Assembly (NCBI RefSeq): GCF_036320965.1
Contig: NC_092241.1
Coordinates: 3,008,295-3,072,294 of the forward strand
Reading direction: 5' to 3'
DNA: 64,000 bases
From: Panulirus ornatus
Lineage: Eukaryota; Arthropoda; Malacostraca; Decapoda; Palinuridae
The notes under the pieces are model-generated. The model was not told where the DNA came from. It saw nothing but the letters and a program-made list of their open reading frames with translations, and searched no databases. Shown here piece by piece: positions 1 to 12,124 of the stretch (the first letter of the stretch is position 1; each line of letters starts with the position of its first letter). The translations under genes and the position numbers were made by a program.

Positions 1-1322
1 TTCTCCCTAAAATTTAATTATACTCTCTCACCCCAACTCTCATTTGCCCTCTTTTTCACCTCTTGCACCTTTCTCTTGACCAACTGCCTCTTACTTTTAT
101 ACATCTCCCAGTCATTTGCACTATTTCCCTGCAACAATCGTCCAAATGCCTCTCTTTTCTCTTCTACTAATAATCTTACTTCTTCATCCCACTACTCACT
201 ACCCTCTCTAATCTGCCCACCTCTCACGCTTCTCATGCCACAAGCATCTTTTGCACAAGCATCACTGATTCCCTAAACGCGTCCAATTCCTCCCCTACTC
301 CCCTTACGTCCTTTGTTCTCACCTTTTTCCATTCACTACTCAATCTCTCCTGGAACTTCCTCGCACAAGTCTCTTTCCCAAGCTCACTTACTCTCACCCC
401 GCTCTTCAACCCAACATTCTCTCTTCTTTTTTTGAAAACCTCTACAAATCTTCACCTTCGCTGTCACAAGATAATGATCAGACATCCCTCCACTTGCACC
501 TCTCAGCACATTAACATCCAAAAGTCTCTCTTTCACGCGCCTATCAATTAACACGTAACCCAATAACTCTCTCTAGCCAACTGTCCTACTTACATACGTA
601 TATTTATTTACATCTCTCTTTTTAAATCAGGTATTCCCAATCACCAGTCCTTTTTCAGAACACAAATCTACAAGGTCTTCACCATTTCCAATTGCACCAT
701 TGAACACCCCATGTACACCGATTATTCCCTCAACCGCCACATTACTCACATTTGCAGTTAAATCACCCATCACTATAACCCCGTCGTGCATCAAAACTGC
801 TAATACACTCACTCAGCTGCTCTTTCTTCTCATGCCCAGGTGCATATGCACCAATAATCATCTATCTCTCTGCATCCACTTTCAGTTTTAACCATATCAA
901 TTTCGAGTTTACTTTCTTACACTCTATCACATACTCCCACCACTCCTGTTTCAGGAGTAGTGATACTCCTTCCTTTTATCTTATTCTGTCACCAACCCCT
1001 GACTTTACTCCCAAAACATTCCCTAACCACTCTTCCCCTTTACCCTTGAACTTTGTTTCACTCACAGCCAAAACATCCGGGCTCATTTTCTCAAACATAC
1101 CTCCTATCTCTTAACTTGGTTGCATCGACACACATTTAGACACCCCAGTCTGAGCCTTCGAGGAAGATGAGCACTCCCTGCGTGACTCCTTCTGCTTCCC
1201 CTTCTAAAAAGTTGAAACACAAGGAGGGGAGGGTTTCTAACCTCCCGTTCCTGTTCTCTTTAGTCGCCTTCTACGACACGTGAAAAAATATGTGGGAACT
1301 ATTTTTTCCCCCATCCCCAGGG
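1..1322 (-). mobile_element. LINE-A fragment: endonuclease half and 5' UTR (inverted)
   Basis: Read on the minus strand, this is the 5' part of LINE-A. About 1,140-1,322 matches the 5' UTR (the segment reading GGCGACTAAA plus a G/C-rich run). The rest is the APE-type endonuclease and the linker to the RT. Recognisable pieces on the minus strand are GVHGVFNGAIGNGEDLVDLC and the GDL-A-VSN stretch (about 627-812), matching the GDLNAKVSN motif of better copies. Many stops and frameshifts make it a pseudogene. It runs off the left edge. It ends at 1,322, where the sequence switches to a plus-strand LINE-A copy that starts inside the RT, so this may be the inverted 5' piece of the same insertion. 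Confidence 0.8.
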
Positions 1323-3206
1323 AATAGGTAATAATAGCTTTGCGGAAGATGAAATCCGGCAAGGCAACGTGTTTGGATGGTATTGCAGTGGAATTTATTA
1401 AAAAATGGAATGACTGTGTTGTTCACTGGTTGATAAGGACAGTCAATATATGTATGACTCATAGTGAGATGCCTGAGGATTGGCTGAATACATGCATAAT
1501 GCCATTATTGAAAGGCAAAGGGGATAAAGGAGAGTGCTCAAATTACAGAGGTATAAGTTTGTTGAGTATTCCTGGGAAAATATATGGGAGGGTATTGATT
1601 GAGAGGGTGAAAGCATGTATAGAGCATCAGATTGGGGAAGAGCAGTGTGGTTTCAGAAGTGGTAGAGAATTTGTGGATCAGGTGTTTGCTTTAAAAAATG
1701 TATGTGCGAAATATTTAGAAAAGCAAATGGATTTGTATGTAGCATCTATGGATCTGGAGAAGGCATATGATAGAGTTGATAGAGATGCTCTGTGGAAGGT
1801 ATTAAGAATATATGGTGTGGGAGGCAAGTTGTTAGAAGCAGTGAAAAGTTTTTATCGAGGATGTAAGTCATGTGTACGAGTAGGAAGGGAGGAAAGTGAT
1901 TGGTTCTCAGTGAATGTCGGTTTGCAGCAGGGGTGCGTGATATCTTTATGGTTGTTCAATTTGTTTATGGATAGGGTTGTTAAGGAGGTGAATGCAAGAG
2001 TTTTGGAAAGAGGGGCAAGTATGCAGTCTGTTGTGGATGAGAGGGCTTGGGAAGTGAGTCAGTTGTTGTTCACTGATGATACAACGCTGGTAGCTGATTA
2101 GGGTGAGAAACTGCAGAAGCTGGTGACTGAGTTTGGTAAAGTGTGTGAAAAAAGAAAGCTGAGAGTAAATGTGAATAAGAGCAAGGTTATTAGTTAGAGT
2201 AGGGTTGAGGGACAAGTCAATTGGGAGGTACGTTTGAATGGAGAAAAACTGGAGGAAGTGAAGTGGGAGTGGATTTTGCAGTGGATGGAACTATGCAAGC
2301 GGAAGTGAAGCATAGGGTGGTGGAGGGGGCGAAAGCTCTGGGAGCGTCATAAAAGGTGTGGAAGGAGAGAACATTATCTCGGAAAGCAAAAATGGGTATG
2401 TTTGAAGGAATAGTGGTTCCAACAATGTTAGATGTTTGCGAGGCGTGGGCTATAGATAGGGTTGTGCAGAGGAGGGTGGATGTGCTGGAAATGAGATGTT
2501 TGAGGACAAAATGTGGTTTGAGGTGATTTGATCGAGTAAGTAATGAAAGGTTAAGAGAGATGTGTGGTAATAAAAAGAGTGTGGTTGAGAGAGCAGAAGA
2601 GGGTGTATTGAAATTGTTTGGTCACATGGAGAGAATGAGGGAGGAAAGATTGACCAATAGGATTTATGTGTCAGACGTGGAGGGAACGAGAAGTGGGAGA
2701 CCAAATTGGAGGTGGAAGGATAGAGTGAAAAAGATTTTGAGTGATCGGGGCCGAACATGCAGGAGGGTGAACGGCGTGCAAGGAATAGAGTGAATTGGAA
2801 TGATGTGGATTGAACCAGGGCATGTGAAGCGTCTGGGTAAACCATGGAGAGTTCTGTTGGGGCCTGGATGTAGAAAGGGAGCTGTGGTTTCGGTGCATTA
2901 TTCATGACAGCTAGAGACTGAGTTTGAACGAATGTGGCCTTTGCTTTCTGTTCCTAGAGCTACCTCGCACGCATGCGGACAGAGGGGGTTGTCATTTCAT
3001 GTGTAGCGGGATGGCGACGGGAATGAATAAAGACAGCGAGTATGAATCATATACATGTGCATATATGTATAGTCTCTTTATGTATATATATGTATACGTT
3101 GAAATGTATAGGTATGTATATGTGCGAGAGTGTGGGTGGGTTGGGCCATTCTTTCGTGTGTTTCCTTGCCCTACCTCGCTAAAGCGGGAGACAGCGACAA
3201 AGTATA

Positions 3207-3209
<3 letters not shown>
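1323..3209 (+). mobile_element. LINE-A copy: RT, carboxy-terminal domain and 3' UTR
   Basis: Plus-strand LINE-A starting at the amino end of the RT (ALRKMKSGKATCLDGIAVEF). The open stretch 1,340-2,101 (about 253 residues) contains the RT blocks SNYRGISLLSIPGK, FRSGREFVDQVFALKNV, MDLEKAYDRVDRDALWKV and [18 protein letters not shown]. The catalytic box reads LLFTDDTTLVAD, so the usual FADD is FTDD; both aspartates are kept. A stop follows at 2,099. Later frames (2,560-2,793) carry the carboxy-terminal VERAEEGVLK...[13 protein letters not shown] segment. The 3' UTR (about 2,815-3,205) ends in GACAAAGTATAATAAA and runs straight into (TA)n. Nonfunctional through stops. Confidence 0.85.

Positions 3210-3302
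<93 letters not shown>
3210..3302. repeat. (TA)n microsatellite at a LINE-A 3' tail
   Basis: Uninterrupted TA dinucleotides directly continuing the AT-rich tail of the preceding LINE-A copy and ending at a B element. The IYIYIY peptides that all frames give here are not proteins. Confidence 0.97.
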
Positions 3303-3305
<3 letters not shown>

Positions 3306-3524
3306 TACTATTTGCCATTTCCCGCGTTAGCAAGGTAGCGTTAAGAACAGAGAACTGGGCCTTAGAGGGAATATCCTCACCTGACCCCCTTCTCTGTTCC
3401 TTCTTTTGGAAAATTAAAAAAAAAAAGGGGAGGATTTCCAGCCACCCGCTCCCTCCCCTTTTAGTCGCCTTCTACGACACGCAGGGAATACGTGGGAAGT
3501 ATTCTTTCTCCCCTATCCCCAGGG

Positions 3525-3528
<4 letters not shown>
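3303..3528 (-). mobile_element. B element (copy 1): chimeric non-autonomous retroelement
   Basis: On the minus strand the 5' part (about 3,425-3,528: CCCTGGGGATAGGGGAGAAA, then the CGTAGAAGGCGACTAAAA segment and a CCTCCCC run) matches the LINE-A 5' UTR. The 3' part (about 3,303-3,345) reads TAACGCTACCTTGCTAACGC then GGGAAATGGCAAATAGTATG. This resembles the LINE-A 3' terminus (GCTACCTCGCTAACGCGGGA) but then diverges. Between them is about 80 bp not obvious in LINE-A (GAAGGAACAGAG...GGGCCCAGTT type). No ORF. Both flanks are (TA)n, so target duplications cannot be judged here. Copies at 40,341 and 57,902 are bounded by direct repeats. Confidence 0.75.
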
Positions 3529-4877
<1,349 letters not shown>

Positions 4878-5573
4878 GGAGGAAGTGAAGTGTTTTAGAT
4901 ATCTGGGAGTGGATCTGGCAGCGGATGGAACCATGGAAGCGGAAGTGAATCATAGGGTGGGGAGGGGGCGAAAATTCTGGGAGCCTTAAAGAATGTGTGG
5001 AAGTCGAGAACATTATCTCGGAAAGCAAAAATGGGTATGTTTGAAGGAATAGTGGTTCCAACAATGTTGTATGGTTGCGAGGCGTGGACTATGGATAGAG
5101 TTGTGCGCAGGAGGATGGATGTGCTGGAAATGAGATGTTTGAGGACAATGTGTGGTGTGAGGTAGTTTGATCGAGTAAGTAACGTAAGGGTAAGAGAGAT
5201 GTGTGGAAATAAAAAGAGCGTGCTTGAGAGAGCAGAAGAGGGTGTTTTGAAATAGTTTGGTCACATGGAGAGAATGAGTGAGGAAAGATTGACCAAGAGG
5301 ATATATGTGTCGGAGGTGGAGGGAACGAGGAGAAGAGGGAGACCAAATTGGAGGTGGAAAGATGGAGTGAAAAAGATTTTGTGTGATCGGGGCCTGAACA
5401 TGCAGGAGGGTGAAAGAAGGGCAAAGAATAGAGTGAATTGGAGCGATGTGGTATACCGGGGTTGACATGCTGTCAGTGGATTGAATCAAGGCATGTGTAT
5501 GGGGGTGGGTTGGGCCATTTCTTTCGTCTGTTTCCTTGCGCTACCTCGCAAACGCGGGAGACAGCGACAAAGC

Positions 5574-5588
<15 letters not shown>
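4878..5588 (+). mobile_element. LINE-A copy: RT end, carboxy-terminal domain, short 3' UTR
   Basis: Plus-strand LINE-A starting at [19 protein letters not shown] and running through [31 protein letters not shown] and the [16 protein letters not shown] motif (5,265-5,465 open). Several stops interrupt it (for example at 5,163-5,165 and 5,252-5,254). The 3' UTR carries the same large deletion as the minus-strand copy to its left (GGCATGTGTATGGGGGTGGG at about 5,490). It ends GACAAAGC plus about 15 A, then (TA)n. Together with 3,887-4,877 it forms a head-to-head inverted pair. Confidence 0.85.

Positions 5589-5663
<75 letters not shown>
5589..5663. repeat. (TA)n microsatellite
   Basis: Pure TA between the poly(A) of a LINE-A copy and the outer edge of a Penelope-like terminal repeat (TTGGAAAGGATCACAATTTT). 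Confidence 0.97.
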
Positions 5664-5667
<4 letters not shown>

Positions 5668-5884
5668 AAGGATCACAATTTTGCGCGTGATCAAGATATT
5701 CCTATGACTCCGCGGGGAAAATGAAACACGGAAAGTTCCCAAGTGCACTTTCGTGTAATGATCACATCATCAGGGGAGACACAAGAGAGGAATATAACCG
5801 TCAGTTGATATACATCGAAGAGACGAAGCTAGGACGCCATTTGATAAACATGTGATTGTATGTTTTGGACAATCACATGTTTAT

Positions 5885-5888
<4 letters not shown>
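5664..5888 (-). mobile_element. Penelope-like element terminal repeat with hammerhead-like core and fold-back end
   Basis: Minus strand: the segment TCTCCCCTGATGATGTGATC, ATTACACGAAAGTGCACTTG, GGAAC and then GTTTCATTTTCCCC recurs at 10,656-10,800, 16,420-16,590 and 21,380-21,537. At 21,537 it follows a Penelope-like RT plus GIY-YIG coding region, so it is that element's terminal repeat. Here no coding region is attached. Its inner end folds back: 5,840-5,859 and 5,869-5,888 are perfect 20-bp inverted repeats around a 9-bp loop, because a short plus-oriented copy of the element is fused to the minus-oriented one. This is the copy whose hammerhead core matches consensus best. Confidence 0.8.

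Positions 5889-5975
<87 letters not shown>
5886..5975. repeat. (TA)n microsatellite
   Basis: TA repeat with one CATA interruption, between a Penelope-like terminal repeat and the 3' end of the next minus-strand LINE-A copy. Confidence 0.96.
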
Positions 5976-6663
5976 TTACTATTTTGCTTTGTCGCTGTCT
6001 CCCGCGTTTGCGATGTAGCGCAAGGAAACAGACGAAAGAAATGGCCCAACCCACCCACATACACATGTATATACATACACGTCCCCACACGCAAATATAC
6101 ATACCCATACATCTCAATGTACACATATATATACACACACAGACAAATACATATATACACATGCACATAATTCACACTGTCTGCCTTTATTCATTTCCAT
6201 CGCCACCTCGCCACACATGGAATACCATCCCCCTCCCCCCTCATGTGTGCGAGGTAGCGCTAGGAAAACACAACAAAGGCTCCATTCGTTCACACTCAGT
6301 CTCTAGCTGTCAAGCAATAATGCCCGAAACCACAGCTCCCTTTCCGCATCCAGGCCCCACAAAACTTTCCATGGTTTACCCCAGACACTTCACATGCCCT
6401 GATTCAATCCATTAACAGCACGTCGACCCAGGTATACCACATCGATCGAATTCACTCTATTCCTTGCCCGCCTTTCAACCTCCTGCATGTTCAGGCCCCG
6501 ATCACTCACAATCTTTTTCATTCCATCTTTCCACCTCCAATTTGGTCTCCCACTTCTCGTTCCCTCCACCTCCGACACATATATCCTCTTAGTCAATCTT
6601 TCCTCACTCATTCTCTCCATGTGCCCAAAGCATTTCAAAACATTCTCTTCTGCTCTCTCTCAT
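5976..6663 (-). mobile_element. LINE-A copy: carboxy-terminal end and full-length 3' UTR
   Basis: Minus strand. The 3' UTR is the long form (about 5,985-6,400), including the GTATATATGTGTACATTGAG-type T/G-rich stretch and the CGCTACCTCGCACACATGAG block. Upstream on the minus strand is the ORF end (6,390-6,638, 82 residues: [43 protein letters not shown] and stop). It is truncated at RAEENVLK. The next base begins the 5' UTR of a plus-strand copy. Confidence 0.85.
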
Positions 6664-9600
6664 CCCTGGGGATAGGGGAGAAAGAATACTTCACACGCTT
6701 TCCTCCCGAGTCGTAGAAGGCGACTAAAGGGGACGGGAGCGGGGGGCTAGAAACCCTCCCCTCCATGCATTCTAACTTTCTAAAAGGGGAAACAGAAGGA
6801 GTCACGCGGAGAGTGCTCATCCTTCTCGAAGGCTTAGACTGGGGTGTCTAAATGTGTGTGGATGTAACCAAGATGAGAAAAAAGAGAGATAGGTAGTGTG
6901 TTTGAGGAAAGAAACCTGGATGTTTTGGCTCTGAGTGAAACGAAGCTCAAGGGTAAAGGGGAAGAGTGGTTTAGGAACCTCTTGGGAGTAAAGTCAGGGG
7001 TTAGTGAGAGGACAAGAGCAAGGGAAGGAGTAGCACTACTCCTGAAACATGAGTGGTGGGAGTATGTGATAGAGTGTAAGAAAGTAAACTCGAATTTGAT
7101 ATGAGTAAAACTGAAAGTTGATGGAGAGAGATGGATGATCATTGGTGCATATGCACCTGGGCATGAGAAGAAAGATCATGAGAGGCAAGTGTTTTGGGAG
7201 CAGCTGAATGAGTGTGTTAGTGGTTTTGATGCATAAGACCGGGTTATAGTGATGGGTGATTTGAATGCAAAGGTGAGTAATGTGGCAGTTGAAGAAAAAA
7301 TTGGAATACATGGGGTGTTCTGTGTTGTGAATAGAAATGGTAAAGAGCTTGTAGATTTGGGTGCTGAAAAAGGACTGATGATTGGGAATACCTGATTTAA
7401 AAAGAGAGATATGCATAAGTATACGTATGTAAGTAGGTGAGATGGCCAGAGAGCGTTATTAGATTACGTGTTAATTGATAGGCGCGCGAAAGAGAGACTT
7501 TTGGATGTTAATGTGCTGAGAGGTGCAACTGGAGGGATGTCTGATCATTTTCTTGTGGAGGCTAAGGTGAAGATTTGTAGAGGATTTCAGAAAAGAAGAG
7601 AGAAAGTTGGGGTGAAGAGAGTGGTGAGAGTAAGTGAGCTTGGGAAGGACCCTTTTGTGAGGAAGTACCAGGAGAGACTGAGTAGAGAATGGAAAAAGGT
7701 GAGAACAAAGGAGGTAAGGGGAGTGGGGGAGGAATGGAATTTATTTAAGGAAGCAGTGATGGCTTGCGCAAAAGATGCTTGTGGCATGAAAAGCGTGGGA
7801 GGTGGGTTGATTAGAAAGGGTAGTGAGTGGTGGGATGAAGAAGTAAGATTGTCAGGGAAAGAGAGGAGAGAGGCATTTGGACGATTTTCGCAGGGAAATA
7901 ATGTAAATGAGTGGGAGATGTATAAAAGAAAGAGGCAGGTCAAGAGAAAGGTGCAAGAAGTGAAAAAGAGGGCAAATGAGAGTTGGGGTGAGAGATTATC
8001 ATTAATTTTAGGGAGAATAAAAAGATGTTTTGGAAGGAGGTAAATAAAGTACGTAAGACAAGGCAACAAATGGGAACTTCAGTGAACGGGGCTAATGGGG
8101 AGGTGATAACAAGTAGTGGTGATGTGAGGAGATGGAGTGAGTATTTTGAAGGTTTGTTGAATGTGTTTGATGATAGAGTGGTAGATATAGGGTGTTTTGG
8201 TCGAGATGGTGTGCAAAGTGAGAGGGTTAGGGAAAATGATTTGGTAAACAGAGAAGAGGTAATAAAAGCTTTGCGGAAGATGAAAGCCGGGAAGGCAGCG
8301 GGTTTGGATGGTATTGCAGTGGAATTTATTAAAAAAGGAGGTGACTGTATTGTTGACTGGTTGGTAAGGTTATTTAATGTATGTATGACTCATGGTGAGG
8401 TGCCTGAGGATTGGCGGAATGCTTGCATAGTACCATTGTACAAAGGCAAAGGGGACAGAGTTGAGTGCTCAGATTACAGAGGTATAAGTTTGTTGAGTAT
8501 TCCTGGGAAATTATATGGGAGGGTATTGACTGAGAGGGTGAATGCATGTACAGATCATCAGACTGGGGATGAGCAGTGTGGTTTCAGAAGTGGTAGAGGA
8601 TGTGTGGATCAGGTGTTTGCTTTGAAGAATGTATGTGAGAAATACTTATAAAAGTAAATGGATTTGTATGTAGCATTTATGGATCTGGAGAAGGCATATG
8701 ATAGAGTTGAGAGAGATGCTCTGTGGAAGGTATTAAGAATATATGGTGTGGGAGGCAAGTTGTTAGAAGCGGTGAAAAGTTTTTATCGAGCATGTAAGGC
8801 ACGTGTACGTGTAAGAAGAGAGGAAAGTGATTGATTCTCAGTGAATGTAGATTTACGGCAGGCGTGCGTGATGTCTCCATGGTTGTTTAATTTGTTTATG
8901 GATGCGGTTGTTAAGGAGGTGAATGCAAGAGTTTTGGAGAGGTGGGCAAGTGTGCAGTCTGTTGTGGGTGAGATGGCTTGGGGAGTGAGTCAGTTGTTGT
9001 TCGCTGATGATACAACGCTGGTGGCTAATTCATGTGAGAAACTGTAGAAGCTGATGACTGAGTTTGGTAAAGTGTGTGAAAGAAGAAAGCTGAGAGTAAA
9101 TGTGAATAAGAGCAAGGTTATTAGGTACAGTAGGGTTCAGTGACAAGTCAATGGGGAGATAAGTTTGAATAGAGAAAAACTGGAGGAAATGAAGTGTTTT
9201 AGATATCTGGGAGTGGATTTTCAGCGGATGGAACCATGGAAGCGAAAGTGAATCATAGGGTGGGGGAGGGGGCGAAAATTCTGGGAGCCTTGAAGAATGT
9301 GTGGAAGTCGAAAACATTATCGCGGAAAGCAAAAATGGGCATGTTTGAAGGAATAGTGGTTCCAACAACGTTGTCCTCAAACATCTCATTTCCAGCACAG
9401 CCACCCTCCTGCGCACAACTCTAACTATAGCCCACGCCTCGCAAAGTGTGTGAAAGAAGAAAGTTAAGAGTAAATGTGAGTAAGAGCAAGGTTATTAGGT
9501 ACAGTAGGGTTGAGGGTCAAGTCAATTCGGTGGTAAGTTTGAATGGAGAAAAACTGGAGGAAGTAAAGTGTTTTAGATATCTGGGAGTGGATCTGGCAGC

Positions 9601-10599
9601 GGACGGAACCGTGGAAGCGGAAGTGAATGCAAGTGGGGGAGGGGGCGAAAATCCTGGGAGCCTTGAAGAATGTGTGGAAGTCGAGAACATTATCTCGGAA
9701 AGCAAAAATGGCTATGTTTGAAGGAATAGTGGTTCCAACAATGTTGTATGGTTGCGAGGCGTGCGCTATGGATAGAGTTGTGCGCAGGAGGGTGGATGTG
9801 CTGGAAATGAGATGTCTGAGGACAGTATGTGGTGTGAGGTGGTTTGATCGAGTAAGTAATGTAAGGGTAAGAGAGATGTGTGGAAATAAAAAGAGCGTGG
9901 TTGAGAGATCAGAAGAGGGTGTTTTGAAATGGTTTGGTCACATGGAGAGAATGAGTGAGGAAAGATTGACCAAGAGGATATATGTGTCGGAGGTGGAGGG
10001 AACGAGGAGAAGAGGGAGACCAAATTGGAGGTGGAAAGATGGAGTGAAAAAGATTTTGAGTGATCGGGGCCTGAACATGCAGGAGGGTGAAAGGCATGCA
10101 GGGAATAGAGTGAATTGGATCGATGTGGTATACCGGGGTCGACGTGCTGTCAATGGATTGAATCAGGGCATGTGAAGCGTCTGGGGTAAACCATGGAAAG
10201 TTGTGTGGGGCCTGGATGTGGAAAGGGAGCTGTGGTTTTGGGCCTTATTGCATGACAGCTAGAGACTGAGTGTGAACGAATGGGGCCTTTGTTGTCTTTT
10301 CCTAGCGCTACTTCGCACACGTGAGGGGGGAGGGGATGTTATTCCATGTGTGGCGAGGTGGCGATGGGAATGAATAAAGGCAGACAGTGTGAATTGTGTG
10401 CATGTGTATATATGTATGTGTCTGTGTGTGTATATATATGTGTACATTGAGATGTATGGGTATGTATATTTGCGTGTGGGGACGAGTATGTATATACATG
10501 TTTATGGGGGTGGGTTGGGCCATTTCTTTCGTCTGTTTCCTTGCGCTACCTCGCAAACGCGGGAGACAGCGACAAAGCAAAATAAATAAATGAAATAAA

Positions 10600-10602
<3 letters not shown>
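6664..10602 (+). mobile_element. LINE-A, near full-length plus-strand copy with internal rearrangement
   Basis: The 5' UTR is 6,664-6,851. The start codon is ATG 6,852, directly preceded in frame by TAA. The frame begins with the dipeptide MC and reaches LDVLALSETKLKGKGEEW. Endonuclease landmarks are the SET glutamate, the GDLNAKVSN box (about 7,250) and GGMSDHFLVEAKVK (7,537 on), which holds the SDH catalytic motif. The linker and RT follow (8,025-8,651 open: KMKAGKAAGLDGIAVEFIKK through FRSGRGCVDQVF; FADDTTLVAN near 9,003). At 9,373-9,443 about 70 bp is inverted, and the sequence then restarts upstream at [16 protein letters not shown], so roughly 0.3 kb is duplicated. The last part (9,627-10,175) is open to GLNQGM and the stop at 10,173. 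The long 3' UTR ends GACAAAGC(AAATA)n. Several stops and frameshifts: a pseudogene. Confidence 0.87.

Positions 10603-10655
<53 letters not shown>
10603..10655. repeat. (TA)n microsatellite
   Basis: Pure TA. It joins a LINE-A tail of AAATAAATAAATGAAATAAAT type to the outer edge of a Penelope-like terminal repeat. Confidence 0.96.
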
Positions 10656-10656
<1 letters not shown>

Positions 10657-11785
10657 CGTCCTTACCACAGGGAAATGAAACTCGATAGGTTCCCAAGTGC
10701 ACTTTCGTGTGATCATATCATCAAGGGTGATAAAGGAAAGAAATATAACAGTCAGTTGATATACACTGAAGAGACAAAACTAGGACGCCATTTGGTAAAC
10801 AAGTGACTCCCGAATAGAGGTTGGGTGCGTTCATGTCTGGCACCATTCACATCATAAAATTTATCATGTGGACAATAAAGATATCCAATTTGTATAGACC
10901 TTCACTAATAGTAATGTTTCAGTTCTTTGTGTATTTAGTAATAGAAGATTCATTGATATTTCTCGTGGTACAAGAGTTAGAGTCATTAGCTGAGATAGCA
11001 TTACTCCAGTTAATACAATGATCATGATTTTTTAACATGATTAAACAAGGCATCTGATTCTTGTCCTGTTCTTATACTATATCTATGTTGCTTAAGTCAT
11101 ACATTAATAAAACATCATAATCTTTATTGGGTACTTTATAAACACAACCCGTAGAACTGTCTGCTAAGTTCCTGACTGAGATATTCTTTATAGTATTGTT
11201 ATTGCTGTAGGCCATATTTACATTAAAGGATCTAAGAAACCTGGGAATTATCGTAAAATTATCATTAAAGGGGAATGCTGAAAGATTTTTGGTATCAATG
11301 GGAGGTTTGGGTTTAAGTCTCTAAAATGATTTCTTTGCCAACTTAAGGGATCTCTCAATGAAATATCTTGGGTACTTTAAATTGGATCCAATAGAATACA
11401 TATTCTCAATCTCATTATCAATAAATTCAGAACTGCATATACGTAACGCCTTAAGGAATAAAGACTGGAATGATGATAATTCAACTCTGTCATGTTGAGC
11501 TGAGTAATAATGAATATCAGAACTGTTATTGGTGGGTTTTCCGTGCATACTAACCTTAAACATATTTCTATCCCTATGAAATATAATCTATAAATGGTAA
11601 CATGCTAATATTCTCCATTTCTACAGTAAAGCTGATGGAAGGTACTAAATTGTTAAGTAAAGTGAGAAATGTTTGTAAATTTTCGTTTGATGGCCAAACA
11701 CAAAGAACATCATCCACATACCTAAACCAAATTGCCTTAGAGGGTAAGATATATCCTATTCTAAACCACGTACCCAATCTACTGG
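10656..11785 (-). mobile_element. Penelope-like element, minus strand, decayed
   Basis: The terminal repeat with the hammerhead-like core is at about 10,656-10,830. Inward, the minus strand encodes a decayed GIY-YIG region (TGCVYKVPNKDYD near 11,150), from which the following GQTGKDLSFR segment is missing. Then come the end of the RT (11,321-11,563: HYYSAQHDRVELSSFQSLFL, LKALRICSSEFIDNEIENMY) and the RT catalytic block (11,574-11,777: SKAIWFRYVDDVLCVWPSNE). The catalytic YVDD is intact, but frames are broken between segments. The right end is cut by a tRNA-derived SINE at about 11,786. Confidence 0.82.
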
Positions 11786-11925
11786 CCAGGCCAGTGATGA
11801 GGATGAACAGCCGGGTGAACTATGGACCGACTCCTGAACCTCGGATTCGTACCCGGGCGAACCGGTGTTTTAAGTCACAGTAGCCAGTTATACTAACCTC
11901 TACGCCACAGAAAACCATAACAGTC
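11786..11925 (-). mobile_element. tRNA-derived SINE
   Basis: Minus strand begins TTTTCTGTGGCGTAGAGGTT (A-box-like GTGGCGTAGAGGTTAG at about 11,890-11,908). A B-box-like GGTACGAATCC follows at 11,843-11,853. These are the internal RNA polymerase III promoter elements of a tRNA, about 40 bp apart. Downstream it shares GTTCATCCTC with the SINE near 14,300. No intact cloverleaf was confirmed and the 3' part is not tRNA-like, so a SINE is favoured over a tRNA gene. Confidence 0.65.
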
Positions 11926-12124
11926 GCATTTTTCTATGTCATCTTTTCCTGTTCATTTCGCAAAGTTAATTCTGTTGTCTGAAAAGCTTTTTACTCGAAA
12001 CTTTATGGTCAGCGACCAACTATCGTATGTATACTATTTTCATCGTTAAACTTTAACCAGATGTATATTTTCCTTCTTTTTCCATAACACAATGAGCTGT
12101 AAAGTGTATAAACTATTAACATTT
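11926..12124. other. Unassigned sequence
   Basis: AT-rich, no convincing ORF or repeat. It separates the SINE from the 37-bp minisatellite. Confidence 0.5.

Noticed and set aside
3303..3528. Reading the B element simply as a LINE-A 5' fragment
   Set aside because: Its 3' part is not LINE-A coding sequence, and copy 2 has a target duplication enclosing exactly the 235-bp unit.
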